DNA of 64,000 nucleotides from Gammaproteobacteria bacterium. GTDB lineage: Bacteria > Pseudomonadota > Gammaproteobacteria > DSM-16500. Both the position numbers and the translations under genes were made by a program. Below are positions 53,067-62,202 of the stretch, piece after piece. The stretch spans positions 310,001 to 374,000 of the forward strand of contig JACDDU010000004.1 in the NCBI GenBank assembly GCA_013816845.1. The letters run 5' to 3'. Position 1 is the first letter of the stretch; every line of letters begins with the position of its first letter. Under the pieces are notes generated by a model. The model saw nothing but the letters and a program-made list of their open reading frames with translations, did not search any database and had not been told where the DNA came from.

Positions 53067-54017
53067 ATGCGTCTTCAAATAATAAACATCAAGATATTAA
53101 TTATGCTAACGCTTGCAACGCTTGCAGCACTGGCTACGTTTCCTTACGGTTATCGCTTTATTTCTCATTACGGGCTTGCTAACGATTACCTAACACTTGC
53201 GACAAGTATTTCATTTGCGCTGATTGCAACGCTTGCTAATGCAATTCTTGGCACTTATTCCTTGGTTAAAATTGATATTGAAAAATGGGACAAAACCACT
53301 ATCGTTATTATTTTCATTAGTCTTTTGGGATCTATTCCCATGGGGTGCGTAAGTTTTTTTGGTTACATTGGAATTTTACCCGGGTTTATTAATGCTTTAA
53401 TGAGCTGCATCGTAGTTTTTGTAAATGCTGCTATTGCTTTCACGGCGATGCGCGCCATTGCTGCTAAACGTAAATCTCTGCTCATCTTCTTTTTCAGTAC
53501 AAATGAGCAACGCAGCTCACAATGGCTACTTTGTGTTATCGGTGTATTCATTGGAATTTTGGTAAGTCTAGTCGGGTATGTTGCAACCTTTAATGGTTTA
53601 AATGCTTTAATTGCTGCTTTACATATCAATTATTTAACAAGTTATTATCTCACCGCGACGTTAGCTGCCATTGCCTGGCTCCCTTCCGCTGCGTTATACG
53701 CGCATGCCAATCATAGCGTTGCGAGAGAATTACATTCATCTTTACTTAATTTTTCACAGCAATTAAAGCAATTAAAACTATCACAGTTTGTTTTACCGAT
53801 CATTTTTTTAATTTCTGGGACTGCGCTTGCTGAAATCACTCGCGAGACTTTTGAGCATGCTCTCAAATCTTATCACTTCGCTGTAGATACACCGTTACAA
53901 CAATTTTCTTACTATCTTCTTATGCCCCTCGCGCTTATTTCGAGTGCAGCTGTGAATTATTTTTCTACCACAAAATTATTACAAATTTATGTAAATAATA
54001 AAAAAGCTGAGTCCTAA
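53067..54017 (+). CDS. Polytopic membrane protein of unknown function
   Basis: About 316 residues from the ATG at 53067, which has AAGG 7 nt upstream; the GTG at 53061 overlaps that spacing. The protein has about eight hydrophobic segments arranged as two similar halves, each with a longer hydrophilic loop. It has many Ala, Leu and Ile and lacks charged motifs or known signatures. I do not recognise the family. It ends 2 nt from the convergent exporter gene, with no terminator seen. Confidence 0.6.
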   Translation: MRLQIINIKILIMLTLATLAALATFPYGYRFISHYGLANDYLTLATSISFALIATLANAILGTYSLVKIDIEKWDKTTIVIIFISLLGSIPMGCVSFFGYIGILPGFINALMSCIVVFVNAAIAFTAMRAIAAKRKSLLIFFFSTNEQRSSQWLLCVIGVFIGILVSLVGYVATFNGLNALIAALHINYLTSYYLTATLAAIAWLPSAALYAHANHSVARELHSSLLNFSQQLKQLKLSQFVLPIIFLISGTALAEITRETFEHALKSYHFAVDTPLQQFSYYLLMPLALISSAAVNYFSTTKLLQIYVNNKKAES

Positions 54018-54019
54018 CC

Positions 54020-55234
54020 CTAATTGGTTTCATTGGTTAAATGATGAGTATAAAAAGCAGGCAAAAAATAAAAAATACTAGCCAAAATTAATACGGATGA
54101 AAGCACGATGGCAATGGAAAATATACTTCCATTATAAATCATACCGACAACAAAACTGCAAAGCATACAACTCAATGCCATGCCACAACCAAGAAAAGCA
54201 GCTGCCGATCCTTTAATGAGAGGGGCACTCGCCATTACTTCATTAACAAATGGAGCTGAACAAAAACTAAAACCTAGTGCATAAAGAACCATGGGGATAA
54301 TAAACACGTATAAATTATTTCCGAAAAAATAACTTAAACAAAGCATGAGTAAGCAACTTAATAATACAACCTTAAATCCTATTTGTGTAACCTTTTGTGC
54401 AAACACATCATTATCAATCCGATTAAATAGCATGGCGCCCAAGATATACATTCCAAATACAGGAAGTTGCGTGTACCCAAAATTTGAAGGTGAAATATTT
54501 AATTGTTTAATAATAATAAAAGGCGCTGTTGTTAAGTAAGCAACTAATCCACCTAAAATCAAGCAATAAGGAATAAGATGCCTAATTAAATTTTTGTTTT
54601 TCGTAAGCATAAGATAATTATGCATGACATGTTTAACATTCAAAGCCTGTGGATTCAATTGCAAGTTACTTTCAGGTAGCTTTATCCACAATCCTATGAC
54701 ACTAATTAACCCCATGGCAAAAATAATATAGAAATTTGCTTGCCAACTAAAATACGTTAAAACGTATCCACCGATAACCGGGCCAATTAACGGCGCCATA
54801 GTACCAAACATATTTATTCTATTCATAACTTGAATACGAGCTTTATATTGATAGAGATCAATCAAAATACTAAAAGTTGTTACATTCAAACTACAAACAC
54901 CTACGCCTTGAAAAAATCGCGCAATAATAAAAATCGCCATGTTATTCGTCGCTATGCATGCAAGGGTTGCGACAATAAAAATGATGCCACCGCCCAAAAT
55001 AACCGGTCGGCGACCCACTTTATCAGTAAGTGGGCCGAAGAAGAGTTGTGGTAGGGCAACGCCTGCAAACCAGGCAGTCATAGTCAGCTGAAGAGTGGCT
55101 GGCGTGCTGTTAAAAAGCTGGACCAGTTTGGGCATACTTGGCAAATAAATATCATTGGAAAGGTTAGCGCAAAAATTATAAAGAATAAGTAAGGTCGGCA
55201 ACCAAATCAGATTTTTTTCAAAAATTCTTCCCAT
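54020..55234 (-). CDS. MFS multidrug exporter, Bcr/CflA type
   Basis: A 404-residue major-facilitator transporter with about 12 membrane segments. The typical features are ANDIYLPSMPKLV... in the first helix region, the loop 2-3 motif GPLTDKVGRRPVILGG (about 67-82) and RFFQGVGVC, which place it with the Bcr/CflA drug:H+ antiporters. Such pumps export bicyclomycin, chloramphenicol or related compounds. The substrate here is unknown. No regulator gene is adjacent. Confidence 0.85.
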   Translation of the reverse strand: MGRIFEKNLIWLPTLLILYNFCANLSNDIYLPSMPKLVQLFNSTPATLQLTMTAWFAGVALPQLFFGPLTDKVGRRPVILGGGIIFIVATLACIATNNMAIFIIARFFQGVGVCSLNVTTFSILIDLYQYKARIQVMNRINMFGTMAPLIGPVIGGYVLTYFSWQANFYIIFAMGLISVIGLWIKLPESNLQLNPQALNVKHVMHNYLMLTKNKNLIRHLIPYCLILGGLVAYLTTAPFIIIKQLNISPSNFGYTQLPVFGMYILGAMLFNRIDNDVFAQKVTQIGFKVVLLSCLLMLCLSYFFGNNLYVFIIPMVLYALGFSFCSAPFVNEVMASAPLIKGSAAAFLGCGMALSCMLCSFVVGMIYNGSIFSIAIVLSSVLILASIFYFLPAFYTHHLTNETN

Positions 55235-55400
55235 AAGTTCACTCTTTTTGGTGATATTTAATAACGTATTGATCTATTTAGCAATTTATATCCATTTTCT
55301 TGCGTAATTTTAGTATGACTAATTTAAATTCTTGACAGCCTAATACAAAGATCGATAAGTTAAAATAACCTTAATGAGCCTTTAAAGTTTTTACAAGATG

Positions 55401-55416
55401 TTAATAGAAGGTTAAT
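55401..55416 (+). promoter_or_regulatory. Possible response-regulator box, TTAAT direct repeat
   Basis: TTAAT at 55401-55405 and at 55412-55416 are spaced 11 bp apart, the spacing used by PmrA/OmpR-type regulators. It lies about 80 nt before the start of the 699-residue gene. The sequence is AT-rich, so it could be chance. Confidence 0.25.
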
Positions 55417-55490
55417 AAATAAACAATAGAATAATAATTAAGGGCAAAATAAAAATAATATTATTTAGCTTCTAATCGAGGATTGTTGCA

Positions 55491-57590
55491 GTGGCAAATC
55501 CAATCCACACTGGTCGTCAGGGTGTTGCAAGTGTACAGTTCACTAAACCCTTGGGCTTTTGTGAACATAAAATAGACTTTCTTAAAAAGCGGGAAAGCTA
55601 TAAAGAAACCAACACGCCTGAAAACAACAATGCAGGGGTCCCCGAAGCACCTTATTTTTCTTTTGAGGTTGAGGATGGCGCCTTAACTACCTTTGAAACT
55701 AACTATTCTGCCGAACAACTTTCCGCTCTGGTAAGCTCTTTTCCGTACGAAGTAGCAATGCCCCTTAGAAGGAAGCTAATCACTGCTGGCTTTGAGATGC
55801 CAGTCCTTTGGGAGATGCCAGATGATCCGACGTGGGTAAAGGCTACTAAAGCGCAGCTTGCATTTGATCGCAAACAAAAAGAAATGTTTTGTAGACTCGC
55901 AATAGATCACACTCAGCCAGGTGGCGAACAAGCCCTTTTATTACAAAAAAGTTTTGCCGCTGAACTTGCCCGCCTGCATTATGATGGCTCAGAAGATCTT
56001 GCGAAGGATTTATGGAAATCGAATGAATACCGCCTCCAAGCAGGCTTACCGCCCATCGACGCGGGCGATGATTTATTTAGGACAAAAAAATATTACGAAC
56101 TCGCCAGCAAATATACTGAAATACGTATCAACTGGTATATTGTTCAAGAAACATTTGCCCCATTTAGACCTACTTTTGATAAAGTTGGATTTAATTCAAA
56201 CTCTGTTCTTAACGCTTTAGGCATCGCTTTTATTCATCGAATAGCTGGTTATGCCGGTTTATCCTATGGACTGGATTTCTTATTTGATTGTGGTGTTATT
56301 CTTTATTCCACCTTTTTCAAAGAAAAAAATGAAAGAGAAAAAAGGGCAAACCTCCCCTACCTAAAACTTATTGCAGAACGATTTAAAAATGTTGTTCACA
56401 AGGAAGGTCGCTTACCACGCATGGCCAATGCGTTGCTTTGGTTTAGCATTAATTTTTCTGCCTTTGTTGTTACTGGCGGTCTCTCTATCATTTTTAATCT
56501 GATTGGGTTTGGAATTGATTGTCTTTCTATCGCTGGCTACGGTATAGCAGATGTCAAAGCACAGAATGTTACATTGCAAAAATTAAAATCAACTGTGCAA
56601 TTACAAGAAGTTGAAATTCAAGACTTGGTTAAAAAGGAAAATGTAAATGAAAAAATCATGGAGCTTAGGCAGCTTGACAAAAAAATTATCGAATTAACTT
56701 CATTTTTAAAAGAAATAGAGAAAGGTTACTTTCACTCTCATCCCGAGGCAAATAAAGAGAAGGAAAAAACAGAAAACGAATTGGTCGTATTAAGAGACCA
56801 AAGAAACGCATTGAATGACTCAATAAATAAAAGTAAAGATTTAATCCAAACTAAAGAAACTGAACAAGCAGGACTTAAATTATCAATTAGCAAACAAGAA
56901 GCACAAATTAAATCCAATAAACAAAAATATACGGGTGCCTTTGTTTATACCACACTTACCTATACGAGTATTGCCTTAACCTTTTTTCCACCAACTATGG
57001 CGATAGGTTTCATCCTCCTTGCTACGATGCTTGCTATCGGTGCAACTTGGATGGTCAGTCAATTTGCTTACAATTATTATAAAATGCATAAAGCCCATCG
57101 CGCTGATATGATGCAAGCCAATCCCAGTTTGTCAGCAGCGCCCGATAAAACAACCATTGCGTTGGACTCAACTTTACAACCCGACTTGTCTTCGAACCCA
57201 TTTCGGATAGCACAGGTGGGTCCACAAACACTGGTGAAACCTATTGAACCACAGCCAGAAATTCAATCGCAAGATTCCAATAACAATCGTTTAATGAATA
57301 TGGCACCTTCACCCAAAATCTCTTTTCCTCCACATCATGATAGGACGCGCAATGCGTCTAAATTTACTACATTCTATAATGCATTGGGACCTACGATCTT
57401 CGGCAACCCATATCATGGTGGTCGCGCAAACAATTTAACCAAGCAAATTACGATGAAACGGCACCCCAATGTTAATCATCTAAACTCTCCCAAACAGAAT
57501 ATCCATCATCATAGAGTTGATCATCAACATCAGGATGCTGATCATGACATAGAATTATCTAAAGAGTCGACTCACGTATTTTCCAAATAA
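55491..57590 (+). CDS. Large unknown protein with membrane hairpins, coiled coil and His-rich tail
   Basis: A 699-residue protein starting at GTG (GAGG 9 nt upstream) without a signal peptide. Residues 1-235 are soluble. Hydrophobic pairs lie at about 240-270, 313-356 and 482-530. Between the last two is a coiled coil of about 120 residues (about 358-481, Lys/Glu-rich). The tail (about 530-699) is polar, Pro- and Asn-rich, and ends in a His-rich stretch around 670-685 (IHHHRVDHQHQDADHD). I do not recognise the family. The layout is common among Dot/Icm effectors of Legionellales. A role in host membranes is inference only. Confidence 0.6.
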   Translation: MANPIHTGRQGVASVQFTKPLGFCEHKIDFLKKRESYKETNTPENNNAGVPEAPYFSFEVEDGALTTFETNYSAEQLSALVSSFPYEVAMPLRRKLITAGFEMPVLWEMPDDPTWVKATKAQLAFDRKQKEMFCRLAIDHTQPGGEQALLLQKSFAAELARLHYDGSEDLAKDLWKSNEYRLQAGLPPIDAGDDLFRTKKYYELASKYTEIRINWYIVQETFAPFRPTFDKVGFNSNSVLNALGIAFIHRIAGYAGLSYGLDFLFDCGVILYSTFFKEKNEREKRANLPYLKLIAERFKNVVHKEGRLPRMANALLWFSINFSAFVVTGGLSIIFNLIGFGIDCLSIAGYGIADVKAQNVTLQKLKSTVQLQEVEIQDLVKKENVNEKIMELRQLDKKIIELTSFLKEIEKGYFHSHPEANKEKEKTENELVVLRDQRNALNDSINKSKDLIQTKETEQAGLKLSISKQEAQIKSNKQKYTGAFVYTTLTYTSIALTFFPPTMAIGFILLATMLAIGATWMVSQFAYNYYKMHKAHRADMMQANPSLSAAPDKTTIALDSTLQPDLSSNPFRIAQVGPQTLVKPIEPQPEIQSQDSNNNRLMNMAPSPKISFPPHHDRTRNASKFTTFYNALGPTIFGNPYHGGRANNLTKQITMKRHPNVNHLNSPKQNIHHHRVDHQHQDADHDIELSKESTHVFSK

Positions 57591-57621
57591 TTTTTTTTAT
57601 ATTCTAATTTTTTCTCCTACC

Positions 57622-57650
57622 TTGACATTTTGTTTTAATGACATTAAGTT
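57622..57650 (+). promoter_or_regulatory. Candidate promoter of the CsbD-like gene
   Basis: TTGACA at 57622-57627 and, 17 nt later, TAAGTT at 57645-57650. The -10 match is weak; a stress sigma factor site is also possible for this gene type. Confidence 0.3.
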
Positions 57651-57790
57651 AAATAGGAGCAGTAAATAAATTGCCTAACAAAAATAAGTTTTGTTTTACA
57701 TCGTAATCATCGATACACAATGCGTATTCACAAGTTCCACTTGCAGTTTTGCTTTTAATTTTCGCAAAAACAAAATAAGGGAGAACACTT

Positions 57791-57973
57791 ATGAATAAAG
57801 AAAATATTAAAGAAACTTGGAAAGTCATGATGCGAAAAATCAAACAACAATGGGATGGCTTTAGCCAAGACGAATTATTTCAAATGCAAGGCAAATTTGA
57901 AGATCAATACCGTCGCGTTTATCGACAACAACATCACGATAAAGTACAGCATTCAAGATTAATTAAAATATAA
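57791..57973 (+). CDS. CsbD-like small stress protein
   Basis: A 60-residue protein resembling the E. coli YjbJ/CsbD family: it opens with MNKENIKETWKVMM, continues with the KQQWDGFSQDEL motif (the family's W-x-x-L/F-T/S-D-D-E-L), and has a QMQGKFEDQ helix. GGGAG lies 7 nt before the ATG. It is cytoplasmic, with no signal peptide. CsbD proteins accumulate under stress and in stationary phase; their mechanism is unknown. A second, lipidated CsbD-like gene lies at 14521-14760. It is followed by a strong hairpin. Confidence 0.75.
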   Translation: MNKENIKETWKVMMRKIKQQWDGFSQDELFQMQGKFEDQYRRVYRQQHHDKVQHSRLIKI

Positions 57974-58019
57974 AAAAATTAGGGGATGCAGTGAGTATAA
58001 AGTACACATTGCATCCCCT
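57971..58019. terminator. Bidirectional terminator between CsbD-like and tamB
   Basis: A perfect 10-bp stem (aggggatgca), extended by a partial inner stem. On the minus strand it is followed by seven T residues, which suits termination of tamB. On the plus strand the T-rich tail is weaker. It lies between two converging genes. Confidence 0.75.
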
Positions 58020-58025
58020 TTATTA

Positions 58026-60425
58026 TCAATCTCTTTCAAATTCGAATAATAAATCCGCACCCGTATCAAAACTACTTGTTTCTGTTTGAATAGCTAAGCG
58101 TTTGTTAATTTGATATTTAAGATTCAGCACAGATACTGGATTAAACACACCGACGCGATAATGAATAGATAAGTTTTTACCAATTTTCTTTTCGATATTA
58201 ACCGTCGTATTTGTTTCTTTTTTTCCATCACCCGCGTTAAATGTTTCTACGCTACCCATGGATAATTCAGTTAAGCCAAAAACCTTTTGCACTTTATTTG
58301 TAATCGTTGCAACCTTAGAAGGACCGCTATTTAAACCTGATGCAACATGATTAAGCTGAGCGAGCATACCGAGATCTTTCACCTTAGCACGCGGCACACC
58401 GAAAACAAGGTAGGAAAGTATGTCATTCTGATCTAACCCAACAGGATCCGAATAAAGACCCACTGTAGGCTTGTCTAACGTCCCTTTAACCCAAACGCCA
58501 ACTGATAAATCTGCAGCCCCTTGATAAATGGGTTTAAAATCCATGCTACTGTTAAACTGACTTTTAACTTCAGTAAGCGTAATATTTTCCATTTTCTTTA
58601 GCGCTCGAATATCTAAACCTGGATTGGTTAAAGCATTGCCAGCATAGATTAATCGTCCCTGTGTAATCTTTAAATCTTGACCATACGCACTATATTTTCC
58701 ATTGACAGTATATAATTCACCCGTTCCGATTGGTGGACTCCCCGCTTTTTCTGCAATTAAAACACTACCCTTTAATTGAGCATGCAAATTTTGATAAACA
58801 AATTTAATTTTTTCTCCCAAAGTAACGCGTACATTGAGTGATAAATTGGTTGGCATTGTTTCAGTCGATTTCTGCTGATCCACAATAACGACTTCATCAG
58901 GCAACGTGGTAACGCTGCTGTAATCTTTCGGTGCAATTTTAGCTTCCGGAATATTAATTTCACCTGCTACATCAATTTTATGATCAATTTGAGTAAGCGT
59001 TAACGTGGGTGAAACAATAACTTTATATTCGGAAAGATTAGCTAATAATAAATCTTTACCCAGTACATGAATCATTACGGGTAAACCATCTTGGGTTAAA
59101 TTAACGTTTCCATTAATATCGGCATTACCGTTGCCTGAAATAAAGTGTCCTTTAAACTGCAAAGGATGATTAGATTGGTAATCCGCATCAAGCTCAATAT
59201 TTTTTAGCGTAATTTTTAATTTTGGAATATGAACTTGCCCATCTTTCAATGTAGCTTTGACATCTAGTTTCGGAGCATTAATACGACCCGCAATTTTAAG
59301 GTCACTATGTAAAACACCTTGCAACTGACTAATATAGGGCGAGGTAATGAAATTTAAAAGTTGATCAAACCGGACTTGGAATTGCCCAATGACTGCAGAA
59401 TGTGCATTAATCAGGGCAAATGGTGGTAGTTGCAACTCACCAATCGCTTTATTTTTTTCATTTATATTCAATTTTAAATTAACAATCATTTTGTTTTTCA
59501 GATTCAGAGCATCTGCTATTAGGGTTGCATGCGGAATGCCGTAACCATTAAAACTAATTTGCTTAGCAATAATAGTAGCTTGGGCTTTCTCAGTTTGTGC
59601 GTTCGAAACAATATTACCCTGAACATAATCTAATTTAATATTTTGGTAGGTAAATGCTTTGCTTTGGAAATCAGCTAAGATAGTGGGATTTTTTTGAAGC
59701 CCTTTTATTTCCCCTTGCGTCATGAGGCTGCCTGTTGCTACAGGGACAATGTGATTCACTTCTGGAATATTAACTTGCCATTTGATGTGCCATTTCTCGC
59801 CAATCGTACCTGATCCCAATATTGTTGCGTTTGCTAAACTCACTGCCATTTTTTGAATGGCTACTTGGTTATCTTGATAATCCACATTAACGTCAGCAGA
59901 TAGAGGGAATGCTCCGAACGTTCCCTTGAGGACTGCCTGATATAAAGTTGTTTGATGATTTATTTCTAAACTTTTAATTGCCAATATGCTACCAAGCCCT
60001 GCATCGATATGTGCATCCTGTAACTGAACTTTTTTGAAATGAATCCAATTCAACCACGATAAATTGCTCGCGCCAGGTTCTGTGGCTTTGCTTTTCCCCG
60101 CTTTATCTTGTTTAACTGAAACTTTTAAACCAGTCACATTTAAATGATTGATGGTGATGCCGTCTTTTAAAACGGATAGAAGCGACCAATCCACATCAAC
60201 TTGATCGATAGAAAGCTCCATTTGTTTAGTTTGAAAAATCACTCCCTGAAAACGGATGGGCGAAACCAATTTTCCTTCAACTTGAGCAAACCTCAATTGA
60301 CCAGGAAGTATGAAATCGATGCCATACAGTAAGGATTTAAGACCTAAAGTCGTACTACTAAAAAAATAGACCGCACCGCAGGTGGCGACGACCACAACCA
60401 TTAATATTGTAATAAGTTTGCGCAT
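58026..60425 (-). CDS. tamB: Translocation and assembly module protein TamB
   Basis: A 799-residue protein with an N-terminal membrane anchor (about 5-27) and a long beta-rich body, ending in the conserved DUF490/TamB domain (about 480-799) with DPVGLDQNDILSYLVFG and a C-terminal FEFERD. TamB spans the periplasm and is now thought to carry phospholipids to the outer membrane. It is shorter than E. coli TamB (1259 residues), so the central beta-groove may be shorter. Its start codon overlaps the tamA stop by 1 nt, so the pair is translationally coupled. Confidence 0.88.
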   Translation of the reverse strand: MRKLITILMVVVVATCGAVYFFSSTTLGLKSLLYGIDFILPGQLRFAQVEGKLVSPIRFQGVIFQTKQMELSIDQVDVDWSLLSVLKDGITINHLNVTGLKVSVKQDKAGKSKATEPGASNLSWLNWIHFKKVQLQDAHIDAGLGSILAIKSLEINHQTTLYQAVLKGTFGAFPLSADVNVDYQDNQVAIQKMAVSLANATILGSGTIGEKWHIKWQVNIPEVNHIVPVATGSLMTQGEIKGLQKNPTILADFQSKAFTYQNIKLDYVQGNIVSNAQTEKAQATIIAKQISFNGYGIPHATLIADALNLKNKMIVNLKLNINEKNKAIGELQLPPFALINAHSAVIGQFQVRFDQLLNFITSPYISQLQGVLHSDLKIAGRINAPKLDVKATLKDGQVHIPKLKITLKNIELDADYQSNHPLQFKGHFISGNGNADINGNVNLTQDGLPVMIHVLGKDLLLANLSEYKVIVSPTLTLTQIDHKIDVAGEINIPEAKIAPKDYSSVTTLPDEVVIVDQQKSTETMPTNLSLNVRVTLGEKIKFVYQNLHAQLKGSVLIAEKAGSPPIGTGELYTVNGKYSAYGQDLKITQGRLIYAGNALTNPGLDIRALKKMENITLTEVKSQFNSSMDFKPIYQGAADLSVGVWVKGTLDKPTVGLYSDPVGLDQNDILSYLVFGVPRAKVKDLGMLAQLNHVASGLNSGPSKVATITNKVQKVFGLTELSMGSVETFNAGDGKKETNTTVNIEKKIGKNLSIHYRVGVFNPVSVLNLKYQINKRLAIQTETSSFDTGADLLFEFERD

Positions 60426-62137
60426 TAAAATTCAGGCCCTATGCTAAATTCAATCGAGCGAGGTTGATTACGTTTACTAACCGCTTGAGCCAAATACAAT
60501 TTTATCGGGCCAATCATAGATTCATAAATAATTCCAACACCGCGGCTGCGCGCCAAGGGGGTACCGAAATGATTGGTTGCAGTTCCTGCATCGTAAAAAA
60601 TTGCGCCGCTCCAATGATCTTTTATATGATTTTGATATTCAATGCTGCCTGTATAGAGATAACGCCCGGGACCAATACTGCTATCCCGAAAACCACGGAT
60701 ACTATTTAAGCCACCCGCAAAAAAGCGCATTGATAAGGGTAAATCTTTTAAGTTGTTAACTACCATATATCCTAAATCAGCCTTAACAATCACGTGTGCA
60801 AAATTAAAGGGACTAAAAAGGTACTTCGTTTTAACCTCAGTTTGGATAAAGCTTGTTGAGGATAGAAGGGTTTTGGAAGCCCCACGCAACATAAAATTGA
60901 CAAGCTTACCCGAATGAGGATGGATCAAATCATCAGCGTCAACATAATTTAAATTTAAATTAGGATAAAGTAATTGGCTTTGCTCATTTGATGTGTCGTT
61001 GACTTTGTAGTGTTCAACTAAATAATTAAGATCAGCGCTCGTTTGCAAATGTTCAGTTTTTTTAATGTAACCCGCTGAAAGTGTACCAGACGTACTAGAA
61101 CCATTCTCTGGTAAAAAACGTTGATAATTAGCACCCAACACCCATTGGTCCGTTAAAGGATTTTTACCAGGAATATAATATTTACCAGCAAGTCCTGAAA
61201 GCACCGAGGAAAGTTTTAATTGTGCATCAAAATGCTGACCCGTATCGGTTAAACGGCGTAAACTTACACCCGCAGTCAACCGAGGACCTGTGAACGTACC
61301 GTAACCTATGCCTAAATTATATTTTTGTGATTTAGGCGGCGTCACTGAAACTGTCACTGGAATTCGATTATTACTGATGTGATTAAAATCTGGCGTTACC
61401 AAAACTTGTTGGAAGTAAAAACTAGTGGAAAGCGATTGTTGTAATTGAATTAATTTTTCACTTGAGAACGGTTCATTTTCCTTCACATCAATAAATCGAT
61501 CTAAGAATGATTGATTGTAGGGATTGTCGGAAAAAGTAAGGGGTCCAAAATAATACCGTGGACCGGTTTGAAAATGTAAAATAATTTTAGTGGAATTATT
61601 TTTAAGGGATATCAGTACTTTACTTTCTTCAAGATAAGCTTTGACATATCCTTCAGCATTAGCTACTGCAAATAAATCTGTTTTTACTTTCTCGTAAGAA
61701 TCAGCACGAAAAACATCACCGCGATGCAACGGCAGCTTTTGCAAATAATCAACTATCGCTGGATTATTTGACCCAGGACCTGAAATATTGATATCAATGT
61801 CCGTTATTTTTAAACGCGGTCCTTTAGTAACCGTATAAGTCGCTGTAAATTCTTCTCCGCGCTTAGCATGGATTGAATTTTCTATGTGGGTGTGAAAATA
61901 ACCAAAAGGTTCAATCGCAGTTTTAATTTCATTGGGAATAAGCTGATAAAGTGTATTAATTTTATCCAGATTTAACGGGCCATAGCTGTTTTCTAAAACT
62001 TTAACGCGTGCTACAGCATTTTCTAAAGCGTCGGTTTTAAGTCCTTTAATAACCACATTGAGCGTAGGCAGCCCGTAAGTAGCTGAGATTAATACTAAAA
62101 AAAGGCTTAGGCCTGCGAACAAGTTTTTAAAGTTCAT
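60425..62137 (-). CDS. tamA: Translocation and assembly module outer-membrane protein TamA
   Basis: A 570-residue Omp85-family protein close in length to E. coli TamA (577). It has a signal peptide (about 1-22), three POTRA domains (about 23-260) and a 16-strand barrel. The barrel's L6-type motif is visible as FFAGGLNSIRGFRD. The last residue is Phe (FSIGPEF), as is usual for outer-membrane barrels. It pairs with TamB, downstream in the same operon. It is not a TpsB transporter, because those carry a different POTRA/plug arrangement, so it is not the missing partner for the adhesin at 31.1-38.7 kb. Confidence 0.9.
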   Translation of the reverse strand: MNFKNLFAGLSLFLVLISATYGLPTLNVVIKGLKTDALENAVARVKVLENSYGPLNLDKINTLYQLIPNEIKTAIEPFGYFHTHIENSIHAKRGEEFTATYTVTKGPRLKITDIDINISGPGSNNPAIVDYLQKLPLHRGDVFRADSYEKVKTDLFAVANAEGYVKAYLEESKVLISLKNNSTKIILHFQTGPRYYFGPLTFSDNPYNQSFLDRFIDVKENEPFSSEKLIQLQQSLSTSFYFQQVLVTPDFNHISNNRIPVTVSVTPPKSQKYNLGIGYGTFTGPRLTAGVSLRRLTDTGQHFDAQLKLSSVLSGLAGKYYIPGKNPLTDQWVLGANYQRFLPENGSSTSGTLSAGYIKKTEHLQTSADLNYLVEHYKVNDTSNEQSQLLYPNLNLNYVDADDLIHPHSGKLVNFMLRGASKTLLSSTSFIQTEVKTKYLFSPFNFAHVIVKADLGYMVVNNLKDLPLSMRFFAGGLNSIRGFRDSSIGPGRYLYTGSIEYQNHIKDHWSGAIFYDAGTATNHFGTPLARSRGVGIIYESMIGPIKLYLAQAVSKRNQPRSIEFSIGPEF

Positions 62138-62202
62138 GTGATCTTAGTGTGAGAAATGAATGTGAATTATATTATTGTGTGGTGATTTTAATACATTGAG
62201 CG

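Noticed and set aside
57649-57843. Minus-strand 64-codon ORF with a signal-peptide-like start
   Set aside because: It overlaps the start of the well-supported CsbD-like gene antisense, and the hydrophobic stretch is the reverse of that gene's A/G-rich leader.
60425-62137. TamA considered as the missing transporter for the adhesin
   Set aside because: It has the length and three-POTRA layout of TamA and is coupled to tamB, so it is not a TpsB protein.
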